A stretch of DNA of 64,000 bases from DATBJG01 sp963790545 (GCA_963790545.1 CAWBPA010000017.1:682001-746000); one strand, 5' to 3'. Shown: positions 43,249 to 54,276, counted from the stretch's first letter. Numbers and translations: made by a program. Notes: generated by a model not told the origin, from the sequence alone.

Positions 43249-44232
43249 TTAGTTCTTCTCCTCGAGTCGCTCGGCACTGAGGATGTTCTCCATCGAGTAG
43301 TTGCCTTCATGGCAGGCATACTCGAACACCGGCCCTTCCGTTTTCTTCATCGGGATCTCTCCAGACCAGGGTCTGGTGAACGAGTGCGGATCGTCGACCG
43401 TGAACTGATAGAGGAGCGTGTCCTCAGCCACGCGCGTGAAGCGCTCGATGACACGCAGGTGCTCGCCCGACCCCCGGAAGTTCGTCCGGTTGGTGAAGTT
43501 CGTGGTTTCCACGACCAGCGTATCTCCCTCCCAACGGCCGCGCGAGTCTCCGAGCTACTGCCGGATATTGCTCGAGAGCGGTGGGCGCTTGGTCAAGGGA
43601 ATCACGCGGGCGTCATGAATCATTTCGATGAGGACGACAACCTGCTCGGGGGTTTGGAAGATTTGGTAATTATTGTTGTAGCCGGCAGGAAGCATCGGCG
43701 GTCCCGTGTTGGCGCGCACGATGCACCGATCGGCCAGCGAGCGGTCCTCCGGGCCGTCGGATGGTCGGAGCGCCCGGGTTTCGGCGCGCAAAGCCGCCTT
43801 CTGCTGCGCTTCGGGCGTTAAAGCCGGAATTCGTCCGTCCGGCGGATCAACCACCACCGAGGTTCGCCGCGTCGACACGATCCTTGTCCCTCGATCCCAC
43901 CACGCGTCGTTGTAGCCGATGGCCAGATCGGCCTCGGCATTGCTGTCGCGGCGGTCCGCGTTGTTTCGCTCACGCGCCTGCTTCTCGTATTCAGCCGCTT
44001 CCTGTTCCGTAAAGAAGGCCTTGTCCCCAAGCTCGCGGGGACGCTCGAGCGGTGTGAGCGTGGAGTTGGTCCAGATACCCTGCAGGTCTGGATGGCCGTC
44101 GGCCATGCGTGCCGGTGTCCACCCCGCCTTCGCCTGCGGCTTCGGCGCGGCAGGCTCCACTTGACCAATCGAGGCCGCCGGAAGCAACAAGACAGCCAGA
44201 GCACCGACAACGACCACATGGCGGGCGCTCAT
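43249..44232 (-). CDS. Secreted GDTLVV-type family protein, broken by stop and frameshift
   Basis: ATG 44232 follows AAGAGAGG and starts a signal peptide (HVVVVGALAVLLLPAASIGQ). The protein continues MADGHPDLQGIWTNSTLTPL, VVVDPPDGRIPALTPEAQQK, DRCIVRANTGPPM and VVLIEMIHDARVIPLTKRPP before a TAG at 43555-43557, where relatives have a tyrosine (QYLGDSRG). A frame change near 43540 then leads to GRWEGDTLVVETTNFTNRTN, DTLLYQFTVDDPHSFTRPWS and FEYACHEGNYSMENILSAER. Joined length is about 327 residues. Either a recent pseudogene or two close sequencing errors. It is downstream of the ADOP permease, 33 bases away. Confidence 0.72.
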
Positions 44233-44265
44233 GCAAGTCCTCTCTTTCTTGAGACGTGGACGACC

Positions 44266-46688
44266 TCACTCCAATCGAAGCGCGACGACGGGATCGACGC
44301 TGCTGGCTCGGCGCGCCGGCACGACGCTCGCCACGACGGTCACGAGCAGCATCAGCAGAGCGACGCCGCAGAGAATCAGGGGATCTCGGGCGCTGACACC
44401 AAACAACATCGACTGCACCACCTGACCAAGCGCGAGAGCCGCAACCGTTCCCGCGAGCGCTCCGACCGAAGACAACGCGAGGCCTCGACCCAGCACGCCG
44501 GCCAGAATCTCACGGCTCGTGGCACCAAGCGCCATGCGGATACCAAACTCGCGCTGCCGCTGAATCACCGATTGCGAGAGCACACCGTAAATCCCGACAG
44601 CCGCCAGTAACAAGGCGAGACTCGCAAAGGAGCCAATCACCGCGGTCCTGAAACGCGGGCGCGCCACCGCATCCTGCGACAACCTCTTCGAAACGCATCA
44701 TCTCGACGACCGGCAAGTCCGGGTCGAGTCTCGAAACCACCGTTCGAATCTCCGGCTGCAGTTCAGCGGTGCTTCGTGTCCTCACCATGCCAAAAATATC
44801 TCTGCCAAACAAGTCGCCGAGAATCCCTGTCATTTGGGAATACGGCAGAAAGACCTCCGGCAACACATCCCAATCGAGCCCGGCATGTTTGACATCGCCG
44901 ACCACTCCGACAATGGTCAACCAGGGTGAACCCTCGACCGCAGATCTGAACTGCCGACCCACCGGATCGACGGTGAAGTATTTCCGCGCAAATGTCTCGT
45001 TAATGATGACCACTCGTTCGGTCCGAACGGAATCCCGAGTGTCAAACCATCGACCCCGGACGAGGGGCATGCCGACGGTTTTGAAGTAGTCCGGATCGAC
45101 GGCCTGAAACCCCACTCTAGCAGCATCCGGGACGAGTTGTCCGCTGATGCGGAATGGAGCAACCGGGATCGTGCCAAGCGGTCTCGCCGACGTGGTTCCT
45201 GCCGCCGCAACTCCCCGCAACGCTCGGAGCTCGTGCAAAAGCGCATCGTGAAACTGCTGACGCCGTGCGTCGTCTTTGTAATCCGAAAGTGGCAATCGCA
45301 GACGGAACGTCAGCAGGTGTTCGGAATTCAGCCCGAGCGATTGATGGCTCAAGCGACCAACACTGACGATGAGCAGCCCCGCACACGTAAGAACCATGAC
45401 CGACAACGCAACTTCGGCCACCACCAGCAGACTCCGCGTACGCTCGGTGGATCGAGTTGCCGATGCTCCTCGGCCGCCACGGTTCAGCGCACTCGAAAAG
45501 TTGACCCGCGACGCGGCCACTGCGGGCCACAAGCCGAAAATCATGGCCGTGAGCCAGGTGATTGCGACTGTAAACACCACGGCCCGGGGATCGATTGAAA
45601 AGCCGTGGGTTGGACCCAACTCGTCTGGGCGAAACGGGTTCGCATTGACGAACCAGCTCAGACCGATGGCGCCGACAAAAATTCCCGCGACGCCTGCCGG
45701 GGCCCAGAGTACGAGCTGTTCCGATACCAGCTGACGAATCAATCGCCATCGACTCGCGCCGAGCGTGGCCCTCAGCGCCATCTCACGCTGACGCTCGTGG
45801 CCCCTTCCGAGCAGAAGCGCTGCGACATTGACACAGGCAACGAGCAGCAGGCACAAGGCCGCCCCGAACGCGACGTTCAAGGTCGAGCGGATGAGCACTG
45901 CTCTCTCTTCTTGAATCGATCTTACGATCACGCCCTGCGACCTTTGATCATTCGCGCGCTGGAGCGGCATTTGTTGCTGAATTGCCGCAAGCTCTGCTTC
46001 GGCCGCGCGTGGTTGCACGCCGGATCTCAGACGGCCCATCACGCCAACAACCGATCCGCTCTGTGCCAGGTCGGCCGATGTCGGGACCGTCCAGAACACG
46101 GGTTCTCCGCCGATCGTCGGCAGCTGTGCGCCCGCGGGCAGAACGCCCACGACAACGTGCGAAAGCCCATCCAGGGTGACCGACTCACCGACCGCGTTCG
46201 AACGACCCTCGAATTCCCGTTGCCACAATTGATGGCTCAGAACGACCACTGGGGCGCCATTTCGGTCAGCCGGGTCCAGCGTCCGTCCAACGGCCGCATG
46301 GACGCCAAGCACGGCAAAGAACTCGGGCGTAACGACGTCCCCACGTACTCTGCTGTGGACCTTGCCGCCCCAGCAGCACGAAGTCGCGGCCCGTATAGCC
46401 GCCCAGCTGTTCGAAACTTCGTGACTGCCGTTCCCACTCCTCGAACAGTGCAAAAGGAACTGTTTGGCGTGTCCAGGGAGCACCCTGCGGCGGACGCTCC
46501 CAAACGGAAAAGAGGCCGTCTGGCCGGTCGAACGGCAGCGGCCGCAGCAGCGCGGCGTCGACGACGCTGAACGACGCGACGCTGCCGCCGATGCCCAGCG
46601 TCAGGATGAGAATCGTGATGGCCGAAAGACCCGGACGCCTCGCCAGCATCCGCACGGCATGTCGCAAGTCCTGAACCAAACCAGTCAT
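44266..46688 (-). CDS. ADOP-type FtsX/MacB-like permease, two frameshifts
   Basis: ATG 46688 begins MTGLVQDLRHAVRMLARRPG, the standard ADOP start. The chain then has a periplasmic MacB_PCD-like domain (VVTPEFFAVLGVHAAVGRTL), FtsX helices (LCLLLVACVNVAALLLGRGH followed by REMALRATLGASRWRLIRQL), a second periplasmic domain and a last FtsX block (FASLALLLAAVGIYGVLSQS, QREFGIRMALGATSREILAG) ending RRASSVDPVVALRLE. Frame changes are needed near 46367-46371 (GGGG run) and near 44678-44683. Joined length is about 807 residues. No ABC ATPase is adjacent. It is a paralogue of the permease at 17038. Confidence 0.85.
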
Positions 46689-46778
46689 AAAGACTTCATA
46701 CTTGGCTCTGTCGTGGGGCCCCACCCCCACGACCTGTGCCTCGCGACCCTGGTCGCTCGGCGCTGTACCAAGCGCGGT

Positions 46779-48753
46779 TCACGGTTCGCCGGGCAGCGGC
46801 CCAAAATCGCGTGGCGGCGTCCGATGCCTGGTTGCCGCTTCGTACGCCGCGCCAATCTTCAACAACGTGGGCTCGTCGAATGGACGACCCACGAAGTCGA
46901 TGCCCACGGGAAGTCTTGCCGGAATGGGGCCAACCAGTCTCGTGCCGGGACCACCGCCAGGCCCCTTGGGTGCTTCGGGATCGCGCACCCAATCCCACAC
47001 TTCGGTCGTAAAGCCCGCCGGCACTGTCATCACCGGAAACCCTTGCTGACCCAGCATGGACCACCCTATCGCCGGACGACCATTCAGGTTCGGTTCTCGA
47101 GGTCCGTTCAGCTTGGGTGGTGGAATGCTTGCGGTCGGCGACACCAGGGCATCGAGCCGCTGCTCCTGCATACACTGCAACACAATCGTCTGCAGCGCGA
47201 ACCGGTGTTGAAGGCGCACGGCTGTGTCGAGCACGACCTGCCGCTCGGCGTTTTCCCGCTGCTGCTTCCGGTCGGGGAAGTTAGGGTCCAGGTAGAAATT
47301 GGCTTTGTTGATCAGGTCGGCGTTACTCCTGATGTTGGCATCGCCACGCTCGCGCAGGTACTTGTTCATCATGTACTTGCCTTCACCCTGGGCCTGGAAC
47401 GCACCGAGGTTTCCAGCGACAGGCCCTCAGGCACCTGCTTGGGATCCGAATCCAGATCGAGTAGCGTCGAAATGTGATCGGTGGCAGCCTTACCACCGGC
47501 GTCGATCGGAAACAGTTTTGGGTACTGGGCCGTAAACGCCGCGTTGTAGAGCTGTGGCGCGTAGCGAGTAATACAGCCCTGGAACAGCGCGCCCTCGGGA
47601 CCGGGATCGACGATGGTCGCACCAAGTGTGCGCAAATGGCCAAGCGCACGTTCGATAATGTCGACGCTTTCCTCATCGGCTTTGGCCAGCAAGCTCTTGT
47701 TCATGTATTCGCGGATGACGCCAATTCGAACTCCGTCGAGTCGCCCTGCATTCGCAAACGTGGCATATCGCTTGGACGGGGTCCGGCCCACGCTGAAAAC
47801 GGTCATCTCATCTTTTGGATCGTAGCCAGCGATGACGTCGAGGACCTTTGCGGCATCCTGAACCGTGCGGCAAATCGGACCTGTCCGTGTATTCAGCCCG
47901 GCGCCCATCATCCCGTCGCGACTGACCAGTTCCTGAGTTGGGGCCAATCCGACCAGGTTATTGACGGCCGCAGGCCAGCGAATCGAGACGACGGTTTCCT
48001 CGCCAATCGCACAGGTCACGAGGTTTGCTGCCACCGAGGTTGCCGATCCGGCACTCGACATGCCTGGTACGCGCTCGGTGTCGTACGGGTTGCAGAACGT
48101 GCCGCCAAATGAGCTGCGCCCTCCATCGGTCGCGTACTCCGCCAGGTTCGCCTTGGCCAGGATGATGGCCCCGGCCTGGCGCAGACGCTGCACGAACGTC
48201 GCGTCATCCGGAGGGCGATCGTTGTGATACTGCGCATCGGCGCCTGAGGTCGTGCGCATGTCGAACGTATCGTATTGGTCTTTGATGGCCATCACGACGC
48301 CGTGCAGCGGGCCGCTCAGTTTTCCCGTCTGCTTGAACACGCGGTCTTGAGCGGCCGCCACCTCGAGCGCATCTGGCATTCCGGCTGCGTTATCGACAGG
48401 GTCGGTCATGCTGCGAGCCTTACGCTCATCGAAGCCCCAGGCTTTTGCGGGTGGCTGGCCGCAGGTTCAGTGTCACCAGCGCGTTGAGCTGCCCAGCTCG
48501 AGGAATCGTGGTGATCGGGCCGAGAATTCCTTGCGGCTCGTTCACGCACGTCCCGTTGTAGGCTTTGATGCGCTTGAGGTACAGCTCGACGATACCCACG
48601 GTCGTCTGCTGTCGTTTCTGGATCGCCTGTTGGATCTGAGCAATCGTGGCCTCCTCCAGATGGAACGTGGCCGGCGCTCGCTGAACCGCCCCGCCGCTGG
48701 AAACAAGGGCTGAGACCAGACCCAGCGCGACCACAACGGGCGATCTTGAACAT
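46779..48753 (-). CDS. Amidase (amidase-signature family), several frameshifts
   Basis: Three frames add up to one exported amidase of about 655 residues. ATG 48753 follows GGAG; the leader continues in another frame (VVALGLVSALVSSGG). The domain then reads FHLEEATIAQIQQAIQKRQQ, GPLHGVVMAIKDQYDT (catalytic lysine), VPGMSSAGSATSVAAN (cis-serine) and CAIGEETVVSIRWPAAVNNL (nucleophile serine), then YMMNKYLRERGDANIRSNAD and LDALVSPTASIPPPKLNGPR. Breaks lie near 48737, 48444 and 47411. Where family members usually have GGS before the nucleophile this copy has VVS. It would hydrolyse an amide bond in the periplasm; substrate unknown. Confidence 0.8.
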
Positions 48754-48763
48754 TGCTCGCTCC

Positions 48764-48789
48764 TGCCGTCCGGCTAAAGCCGGACGGCA
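48764..48789. repeat. TAAA-loop hairpin repeat, copy 5
   Basis: TGCCGTCCGGC-TAAA-GCCGGACGGCA is a perfect 11-base-pair stem in the 39-base gap between the amidase start and the end of the upstream gene. Confidence 0.88.
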
Positions 48790-48792
48790 CAT

Positions 48793-49764
48793 TCATTCCA
48801 CCAGCAATCGTCCGCTTTCCATGATCAGGCGATCGTCGAACCAGACGGTAGGTTTCTTGACCAGACCGTCGAGGTGGCTGGCCACTCGCACACGACCGCC
48901 CATCGATTTGTTGTCTCCAAATGCGATGTGTATGGTCCCCATGACTTTTTCATCCTCGAGAATGACACCGCTCAACTGCGCGCGATCGTTGGTGCCGATG
49001 CCGAACTCCGCGACGTTGCGACCCTCGCGACCGTGCGGCTCGAGCAGCGCGACCAACTGTGCCGCTTCGGGCCCACCGCTGATATCGGCGGCCTGACCGT
49101 CCTTTACGACGATGCGAATCGGCTGCGACACAACGCCGATGCCCGCCATCGATCCGTCAACGACAACGACACCATTCGATTCACCTTCGAGCGGCGCAAG
49201 ATACGCTTCACCGGTCGGAAGATTCCCGAACTGGCCCCGTTCCCTGAACAATCCGGTGCTTGCAATGGGCTGACGTCCTTTCACGGGTAGGGTAATCTCG
49301 GTCCCGCCCGGTGCACTGACGCGAATCATCTGCGTCTCTGCCATCGCCGCGCAAAGACGGTGTGTCCTGTCGGCAATGCGTTGATAGTCCGCGTTCATGC
49401 ACCGCACCATGATGGCTTCGGTGACGCCGGGCAAGGTGCCCACGCGGGCGCCTGCGGCGGTTGCCGCCCGTCGAGCCTCGGTATGCGTCAAAGACTTGGA
49501 CGTCGGACACAGGACGACGTCCGCCATCGCCATCAGATGTGCGACCTGCGGCGGCGGCTCGGCGCCATTGGTGGCGCGCGGCAGCATTTCGAGCAGCAGG
49601 ACGTCGTGGCCCAGGTCTTTGGCTGCCTCGCGCAGCGCCATGCCAATCTGCCGAAGCGGCTCATCGGTCACGACGAGAACGCTTTCGCCGGGTTTCGCGC
49701 CCATGCAGTCGCGGATGGCAATCGTCGACGCCGACAGCAGCTCTCGCGAAATTGATTGACTCAC
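48793..49764 (-). CDS. M29-type metallopeptidase / NicX-like family enzyme
   Basis: This roughly 323-residue protein (GTG 49764 behind GGAGG, short spacing) reads SISRELLSASTIAIRDCMGA, KPGESVLVVTDEPLRQIGMA, LMAMADVVLCPTSKSLTHTE, RQPIASTGLFRERGQFGNLP with TGEAYLAPLEGESNGVVVVD, RNVAEFGIGTNDRAQLSGVI and IHIAFGDNKSMGGRVRVASH. Acidic and histidine residues in GEAYLAPLEGE, EFGIGTN and HIAFGDN match the metal-site pattern of the M29 aminopeptidase/2,5-dihydroxypyridine dioxygenase group. It is shorter than M29 peptidases and nearer NicX in size. It is divergent from an oligopeptide transporter gene, 30 bases apart, which favours a peptidase role. Confidence 0.7.
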   Translation of the reverse strand: MSQSISRELLSASTIAIRDCMGAKPGESVLVVTDEPLRQIGMALREAAKDLGHDVLLLEMLPRATNGAEPPPQVAHLMAMADVVLCPTSKSLTHTEARRAATAAGARVGTLPGVTEAIMVRCMNADYQRIADRTHRLCAAMAETQMIRVSAPGGTEITLPVKGRQPIASTGLFRERGQFGNLPTGEAYLAPLEGESNGVVVVDGSMAGIGVVSQPIRIVVKDGQAADISGGPEAAQLVALLEPHGREGRNVAEFGIGTNDRAQLSGVILEDEKVMGTIHIAFGDNKSMGGRVRVASHLDGLVKKPTVWFDDRLIMESGRLLVE

Positions 49765-49794
49765 AACCAACCTCCAACAAATATCATCGCCGCC

Positions 49795-51711
49795 ATGCCG
49801 ACGCCTTCCGTTACGAGTGCACCCGTCGCTGAATTCACCCTCAAGGCGGTGATCGCCGGCGTTCTCCTCGGCATCGTCTTCGGGGCCGCCAACGCGTATC
49901 TCGGTCTGCGGGTCGGGCTGACGGTCTCGGCCTCGATTCCTGCGGCCGTCATGACCGTCGCGCTGTTTCGGCTGTTTCGATTGCGAGGGTCGATCCTGGA
50001 AGCCAATCTGTCGCAGACCATTGGATCCGCGTCCACGTCGCTCGCCAGCGGCACGATCTTCACGATCCCTGCCCTCTTCATGTGGAACCTGGTTCCACCG
50101 TATTTGCAAGTGGTGATTCTCTGCTACCTCGGGGCATTGCTGGGTCTCGCGGCCATGATCCCACTCCGCCGGCTGCTCATCGTACACGGCCACGATGAAC
50201 TGCCGTACCCGGAAGGCACCGCGTGTGCCGAGGTCCTGCGGGCCACCGTTGGTGGGTCTTCCGCGAGTGCCTGGATCTTCAAGGGAATGGCCCTCGGCGC
50301 GGCTGTGAAGATGCTGATATCCCTCGCCTTTCTGACGCCCAGCAGCGTGCAGTGGCTTGTTCCGGTGCTGCCGAAAGCAGAACTTGCCGTGGAACTTGCC
50401 CCGGCCCTCCTCGGTGTGGGGTTCATCCTGGGTTATCGCCAATCAGGCGTCCTCGTCAGCGGCTCCCTCGTTTCGGCGATCGTGCTGACGCCGTTGATCG
50501 CCTGGATCGGTGCCACGCTATCAGCGCCACTCTATCCGGAAACCACGAAGCTCATGGCCGAGATGAGTGCCAATGAGATCTGGGCCCGCTACGTGCGCTA
50601 CATCGGGGCGGGCGCCGTGGCCGCAGGTGGCATCATTGCCGTTTTGCGGGGCCTGCCATCCATGGCCGGTGCGTTCATGGCGGTTGCGCGCGGCATACGA
50701 GGTCGCGATGCGACAGAGCCGTCTGGCACGGCCGGCAACACCGATCGCGATCTTCCCGGCAGTTTCGTCGTTGGTACGATTGTGCTCGTCGTGGCCATCG
50801 CCGCACTGGTGCCAGGCATCTTCGCAGGGAACATGAGTCCCCTGCAGCGCGCGATCTGTGCCGCGGGAGTCGCCGTATTCGGCATTCTGTTCGTTGCCGT
50901 CGCCGCTCGCATCGTAGGGATTGTCGGGGTCTCGTCGCAGCCAACGTCCGGAATCACACTCGTCACATTGCTGGGCGTCGCGTCGGTGTTCGCCGCAGCC
51001 GGTTGGGTTGACGAATCGTCCCGCGCGGCGGTCCTGACGGTCGGTACCATTGTCGCCGTCGCTGCTTCGAAGGCTGGCGACATCTCCCAGGATCTGAAGA
51101 CCGGCTATCTCGTAGGCGCCACCCCGGCGCGTCAGCAATTCGGCCAGCTCATCGGGGCGTCGTTTGCGTGCTGGGCAGTGGCGGGGACGGTCATGCTCTT
51201 GGGGACCGTCTATACGTTCGGCTCGCGCGAGATACCCGCGCCACAGGCCACACTCATGAAAACCATCATCGAGGGTGTGCTCGCGGGCGCGCTGCCGTGG
51301 GGACTGGTGCTGTCGGGTGTCGGTCTCTCGATCACGGCCCTGCTCTGCGGCGTCTCCGCACTCGCGTTTGCGATCGGCGTCTACCTTCCACTCGCGACCA
51401 TGGCCGCGATCTATCTCGGCGGGTGCGTGAGGGCGTTGAGCGAGCGGCGCGCACGACAGCACGAGAAACACGAACGAGATCCGCAGAAGAAGGAGAGCGC
51501 CGATCCAGGCATTCTTGCGGCCTCTGGACTCGTCGCGGGAGAAGGTCTTGCCGGCGTCTTGTTAGCCGGACTCGTTGCCGCACAGGTGGTACCGCGGAGC
51601 ATGGACCCGAGACTGCCGGGGCTCGTCGGCGACGTCGCAGTTCTCCTGATCTTGCTTTTGGTGTGCGTTTTTCTCTACAGGGCAGGGCAATCGCGTGAGG
51701 TCAGATCTTAG
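49795..51711 (+). CDS. OPT family oligopeptide transporter
   Basis: This 638-residue polytopic membrane protein has about 14-16 membrane segments. Family landmarks are LKAVIAGVLLGIVFGAANAY, GLTVSASIPAAVMTVALFRL, NLSQTIGSASTSLASGTIFT, the loop ELPYPEGTACAEVLRA and DISQDLKTGYLVGATPARQQ. It would import oligopeptides or metal chelates across the inner membrane with protons. ATG 49795 is chosen over 49756 because the latter overlaps the divergent gene. A short cytoplasmic charged loop (RRARQHEKHERDPQKKES) lies before the last two helices. Confidence 0.92.
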   Translation: MPTPSVTSAPVAEFTLKAVIAGVLLGIVFGAANAYLGLRVGLTVSASIPAAVMTVALFRLFRLRGSILEANLSQTIGSASTSLASGTIFTIPALFMWNLVPPYLQVVILCYLGALLGLAAMIPLRRLLIVHGHDELPYPEGTACAEVLRATVGGSSASAWIFKGMALGAAVKMLISLAFLTPSSVQWLVPVLPKAELAVELAPALLGVGFILGYRQSGVLVSGSLVSAIVLTPLIAWIGATLSAPLYPETTKLMAEMSANEIWARYVRYIGAGAVAAGGIIAVLRGLPSMAGAFMAVARGIRGRDATEPSGTAGNTDRDLPGSFVVGTIVLVVAIAALVPGIFAGNMSPLQRAICAAGVAVFGILFVAVAARIVGIVGVSSQPTSGITLVTLLGVASVFAAAGWVDESSRAAVLTVGTIVAVAASKAGDISQDLKTGYLVGATPARQQFGQLIGASFACWAVAGTVMLLGTVYTFGSREIPAPQATLMKTIIEGVLAGALPWGLVLSGVGLSITALLCGVSALAFAIGVYLPLATMAAIYLGGCVRALSERRARQHEKHERDPQKKESADPGILAASGLVAGEGLAGVLLAGLVAAQVVPRSMDPRLPGLVGDVAVLLILLLVCVFLYRAGQSREVRS

Positions 51712-51714
51712 GTG

Positions 51715-52981
51715 TCATTCGGCAGGTTCGATCCTCCAGATCGTCCCGTCGGTATCCTGACCGCCTGGCCGCAGTTCTGTCGCGACATATACGTAACCGT
51801 CGGGGCCCTGCTGCACGTCCCGAATACGCGCGCCAAGCTGAAAAAGCAGCGACTCGCGCCGTTCTGCCTGCAACGGCGGCTGGTCGAAGGCGATCCGCTG
51901 AACCTGCCGGCCAAACAGCGCACCCACCAGCAGGTTTCCTTTCCAGGCCGGAAACCGCTCGCCGGTGTAAAACGTGAGACTGGACGGGGCAATCGAGGGC
52001 ACCCACGAAACCCGCGGCATCTCCATGCCGGCTCGCCACCACGGCTGGTCTGAGACGGGCGCACCGTTGTAGTGGCGCCCGATCGACACGAGCGGCCAGC
52101 CGAAGTTCCGGCCCGGGAGGAGGATGTTAATCTCATCGCCGCCAAGCGGACCGAGCTCAGCTTCCCACAGCGCTCCTGTCTGCGGATGAAACGTCAGTCC
52201 ATACATGTTTCGATGACCGTAGGTGTAGATTTCCGGCTTCGCGCCGGGCCGGTTGATAAACGGGTTGTCAGGGGCCGCGCTGCCGTCATCGCGAAGCCGC
52301 AGCACCTTGCCGGCATGACTGCCGAGATCCTGCGCGCGCATCCGCTGGCTGCTGTCATTGGTCGCGAACAGCGTGTCGCGATCACTCACCGTCACATACA
52401 GCATCCCGTCTGGTCCGAAGGCGATCTTTCCACCGTAGGCGGCGTCGCCAGAAGACACCCACGCATCGGCTACGAAAATCTCGCGCAGCTCAGTCAGCGT
52501 CATCCCGTCGAGGCGTCCCCGAGCCACTGCCAGCGTGCTGCCGCGCTCTTCCCATTTCGGGTACGAGGTACACGAACTGGTTCTTGACGAACTGCGGATG
52601 AACGGCAACAAAGAGAAGACGCTCCGACAGCGTTTCCGATCCTTGCCTGGCGACGACTGGCACCCCCGAAATCGGCCGAGGGTCCAGCACGCCGTCTCGG
52701 ATCAGTCGCAGCCGTCCCGGGCGCTCGGTGACAAGCATGCTGCGCCCGTCGGGCAGAAAGACCATGCTCAGAGGATGGACGAGGCCGGTTGCCAGTGGAA
52801 CCACACGAATGCGTAGCGGTGGCAGTAGAGGACAGCCGGTGCACGGCCCTGATGGGTCAGTTTCGAAGATCAGTGGTCGATCGTCAGCGTCAGGTGGGCG
52901 CTGTTGAGCGAGGCTTGGTGCGTCACGGTCGGCGCCAAGCAGCACAACGACCAGCAGCACGGCCCACAAACACTGCTTCAA
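51715..52981 (-). CDS. PQQ-dependent sugar dehydrogenase-type protein, one frameshift
   Basis: The likely start is TTG 52981, directly on a signal peptide (LKQCLWAVLLVVVLLGADRD); GTG 53035 is an alternative. The propeller reads LRIRVVPLATGLVHPLSMVF with LPDGRSMLVTERPGRLRLI, then changes frame near 52561-52570 and continues WEERGSTLAVARGRLDGMTL, YGGKIAFGPDGMLYVTVSDR, IYTYGHRNMYGLTFHPQTGA and LLPGRNFGWPLVSIGRHYNG, ending DTDGTIWRIEPAE. This is the soluble glucose/sorbosone dehydrogenase (GSDH) family, periplasmic, PQQ-dependent where studied. It is divergent from a cytochrome c gene, a plausible electron acceptor (inference). Confidence 0.85.
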
Positions 52982-53064
52982 GGATGTACCGCAACCTTTC
53001 GTGAAAACGGCTGGACCTGAATCGTGGCCTGGCACATGATCGCTTCGTACAACGGAGGAACCCG

Positions 53065-54048
53065 ATGTCTCTCTGTCTCCGCTCGAGCATGATATTCGCT
53101 TCTCGGGCATTGAGCCTCGTGCTCTGTCTGTTCCTGTTCGGTAATCCATTTCTGCCCGAGGTAAACGCGCAGCAGCGGCGGACCACTCAGGAGGGTGTGC
53201 ACACCCAGGAGCAGGCGACGCGTGGAATGGCGCTTTACAAGGTCCAGTGCGCATCGTGCCATGGTCTCGCACTCGAGGGGCTGCAAGGCCCACCTCTCAC
53301 CGGCGACGATTTCATGCGCGTCTGGAACGGCCCCCTGTCGGACCTCGTGAGCAAGATTCAGCACACGATGCCGCTCACCGCGCCAGGGAAGCTCACGGCT
53401 CAGCAGTCTGCAGACATCCTGGCTTACATGCTGCAGGTCGGCAAGTTCCCGGCGGGAAAGAACGAGCTGAGCTCGGACGAGAAAGTTCTGAGCCAGATCA
53501 CATTCCCGCCCGTTTCTCCGTCTCGCCAACCTGCGGCGGCCGCGGCCACTCAGGCGCCGTCGTTTCCGGCCGCCGGGAACATGGCTCAGTTGATGCGCGC
53601 GATTCTTTTTCCGGCCTCCAATCTGATCTTCACGGTCCAGAGCCGTGATCCGGCCGCTCCGCCGCCAAAGCCGTCACAGGATCAGTCCGCGGCAGGTTTC
53701 TCCTTCAGCGACTGGGGCGCTGGAATCTATACAGGATGGGAGCTCGTCGACTACGCGGCGGTGGCCCTCGCCGAATCTGCTCCGCTGATGTTGACGCCAG
53801 GACGCCGCTGCGAGAACGGCAAACCAGTCCCCGTGCAGGAGGCCGATTGGATCAAATTCAGTATCGAACTGGCCGAAGCGGGTCGAGCTGCCTACAAAGC
53901 GTCGCAAACACGAAATCAGGAGGCTGTCAGCGCCGTCACCGAACAGATCGCCTTATCGTGCTCGAACTGCCACGGCGCGTATCGCGACAAGCCCGGCAAG
54001 CGCACGACCATCGATCCGTCAAACAAAGCGGCACGCTGTGTGCGGTAA
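53065..54048 (+). CDS. Exported di-haem c-type cytochrome
   Basis: The 327-residue protein starts at ATG 53065 behind GGAGGAA with a leader (LSLVLCLFLFGNPFLPEVNA). The first haem site CASCH (about residue 64) lies in a class-I cytochrome domain (GMALYKVQCASCHGLALEGL, MPLTAPGKLTAQQSADILAYM with the methionine ligand). A long linker with a proline/alanine-rich part follows, then a second domain with CSNCH near residue 300 (ALSCSNCHGAYRDK). It should carry electrons in the periplasm, possibly from the divergent PQQ-type dehydrogenase. Confidence 0.87.
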   Translation: MSLCLRSSMIFASRALSLVLCLFLFGNPFLPEVNAQQRRTTQEGVHTQEQATRGMALYKVQCASCHGLALEGLQGPPLTGDDFMRVWNGPLSDLVSKIQHTMPLTAPGKLTAQQSADILAYMLQVGKFPAGKNELSSDEKVLSQITFPPVSPSRQPAAAAATQAPSFPAAGNMAQLMRAILFPASNLIFTVQSRDPAAPPPKPSQDQSAAGFSFSDWGAGIYTGWELVDYAAVALAESAPLMLTPGRRCENGKPVPVQEADWIKFSIELAEAGRAAYKASQTRNQEAVSAVTEQIALSCSNCHGAYRDKPGKRTTIDPSNKAARCVR

Positions 54049-54084
54049 GGTTAGAGCAGTTTTCACTGAGAGCCTGTGAATCTT

Positions 54085-54262
54085 TCAACGCTGAGGACGC
54101 CGAGGACGCCCTTCGACGATGCGCTCAGGGCGCCCCGAGCAAAGTCGAGGGGCGCGGAGCCCGCAGAGAATCCTTGAGTTTATCTTCTGCGCCCTCAGCG
54201 GCTGCCGCGACCTCTGCGTTGAGCTTGAGAACCGAGAACTGAAAACTGAGAGCTGATAACTA
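54085..54262. repeat. Word-like inverted repeat block (GAGGACGCC and TCAGTT types)
   Basis: The left part AACGCTGAGGACGCCGAGGA pairs imperfectly with the right CCTCAGCGGCTGCCGCGACC and CTCTGCGTTGAG at about 54196-54224. A CAGTT-type run in reverse orientation (GAGAACTGAAAACTGAGAGC) follows at 54232-54254. No gene is seen between the two adjacent reading frames. Confidence 0.65.
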
Positions 54263-54276
54263 CTTTTAGTGTCTCC

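Noticed and set aside
50521..51471. 316-residue minus-strand frame
   Set aside because: Antisense to the OPT transporter; rich in R, H and D as expected of a shadow frame.
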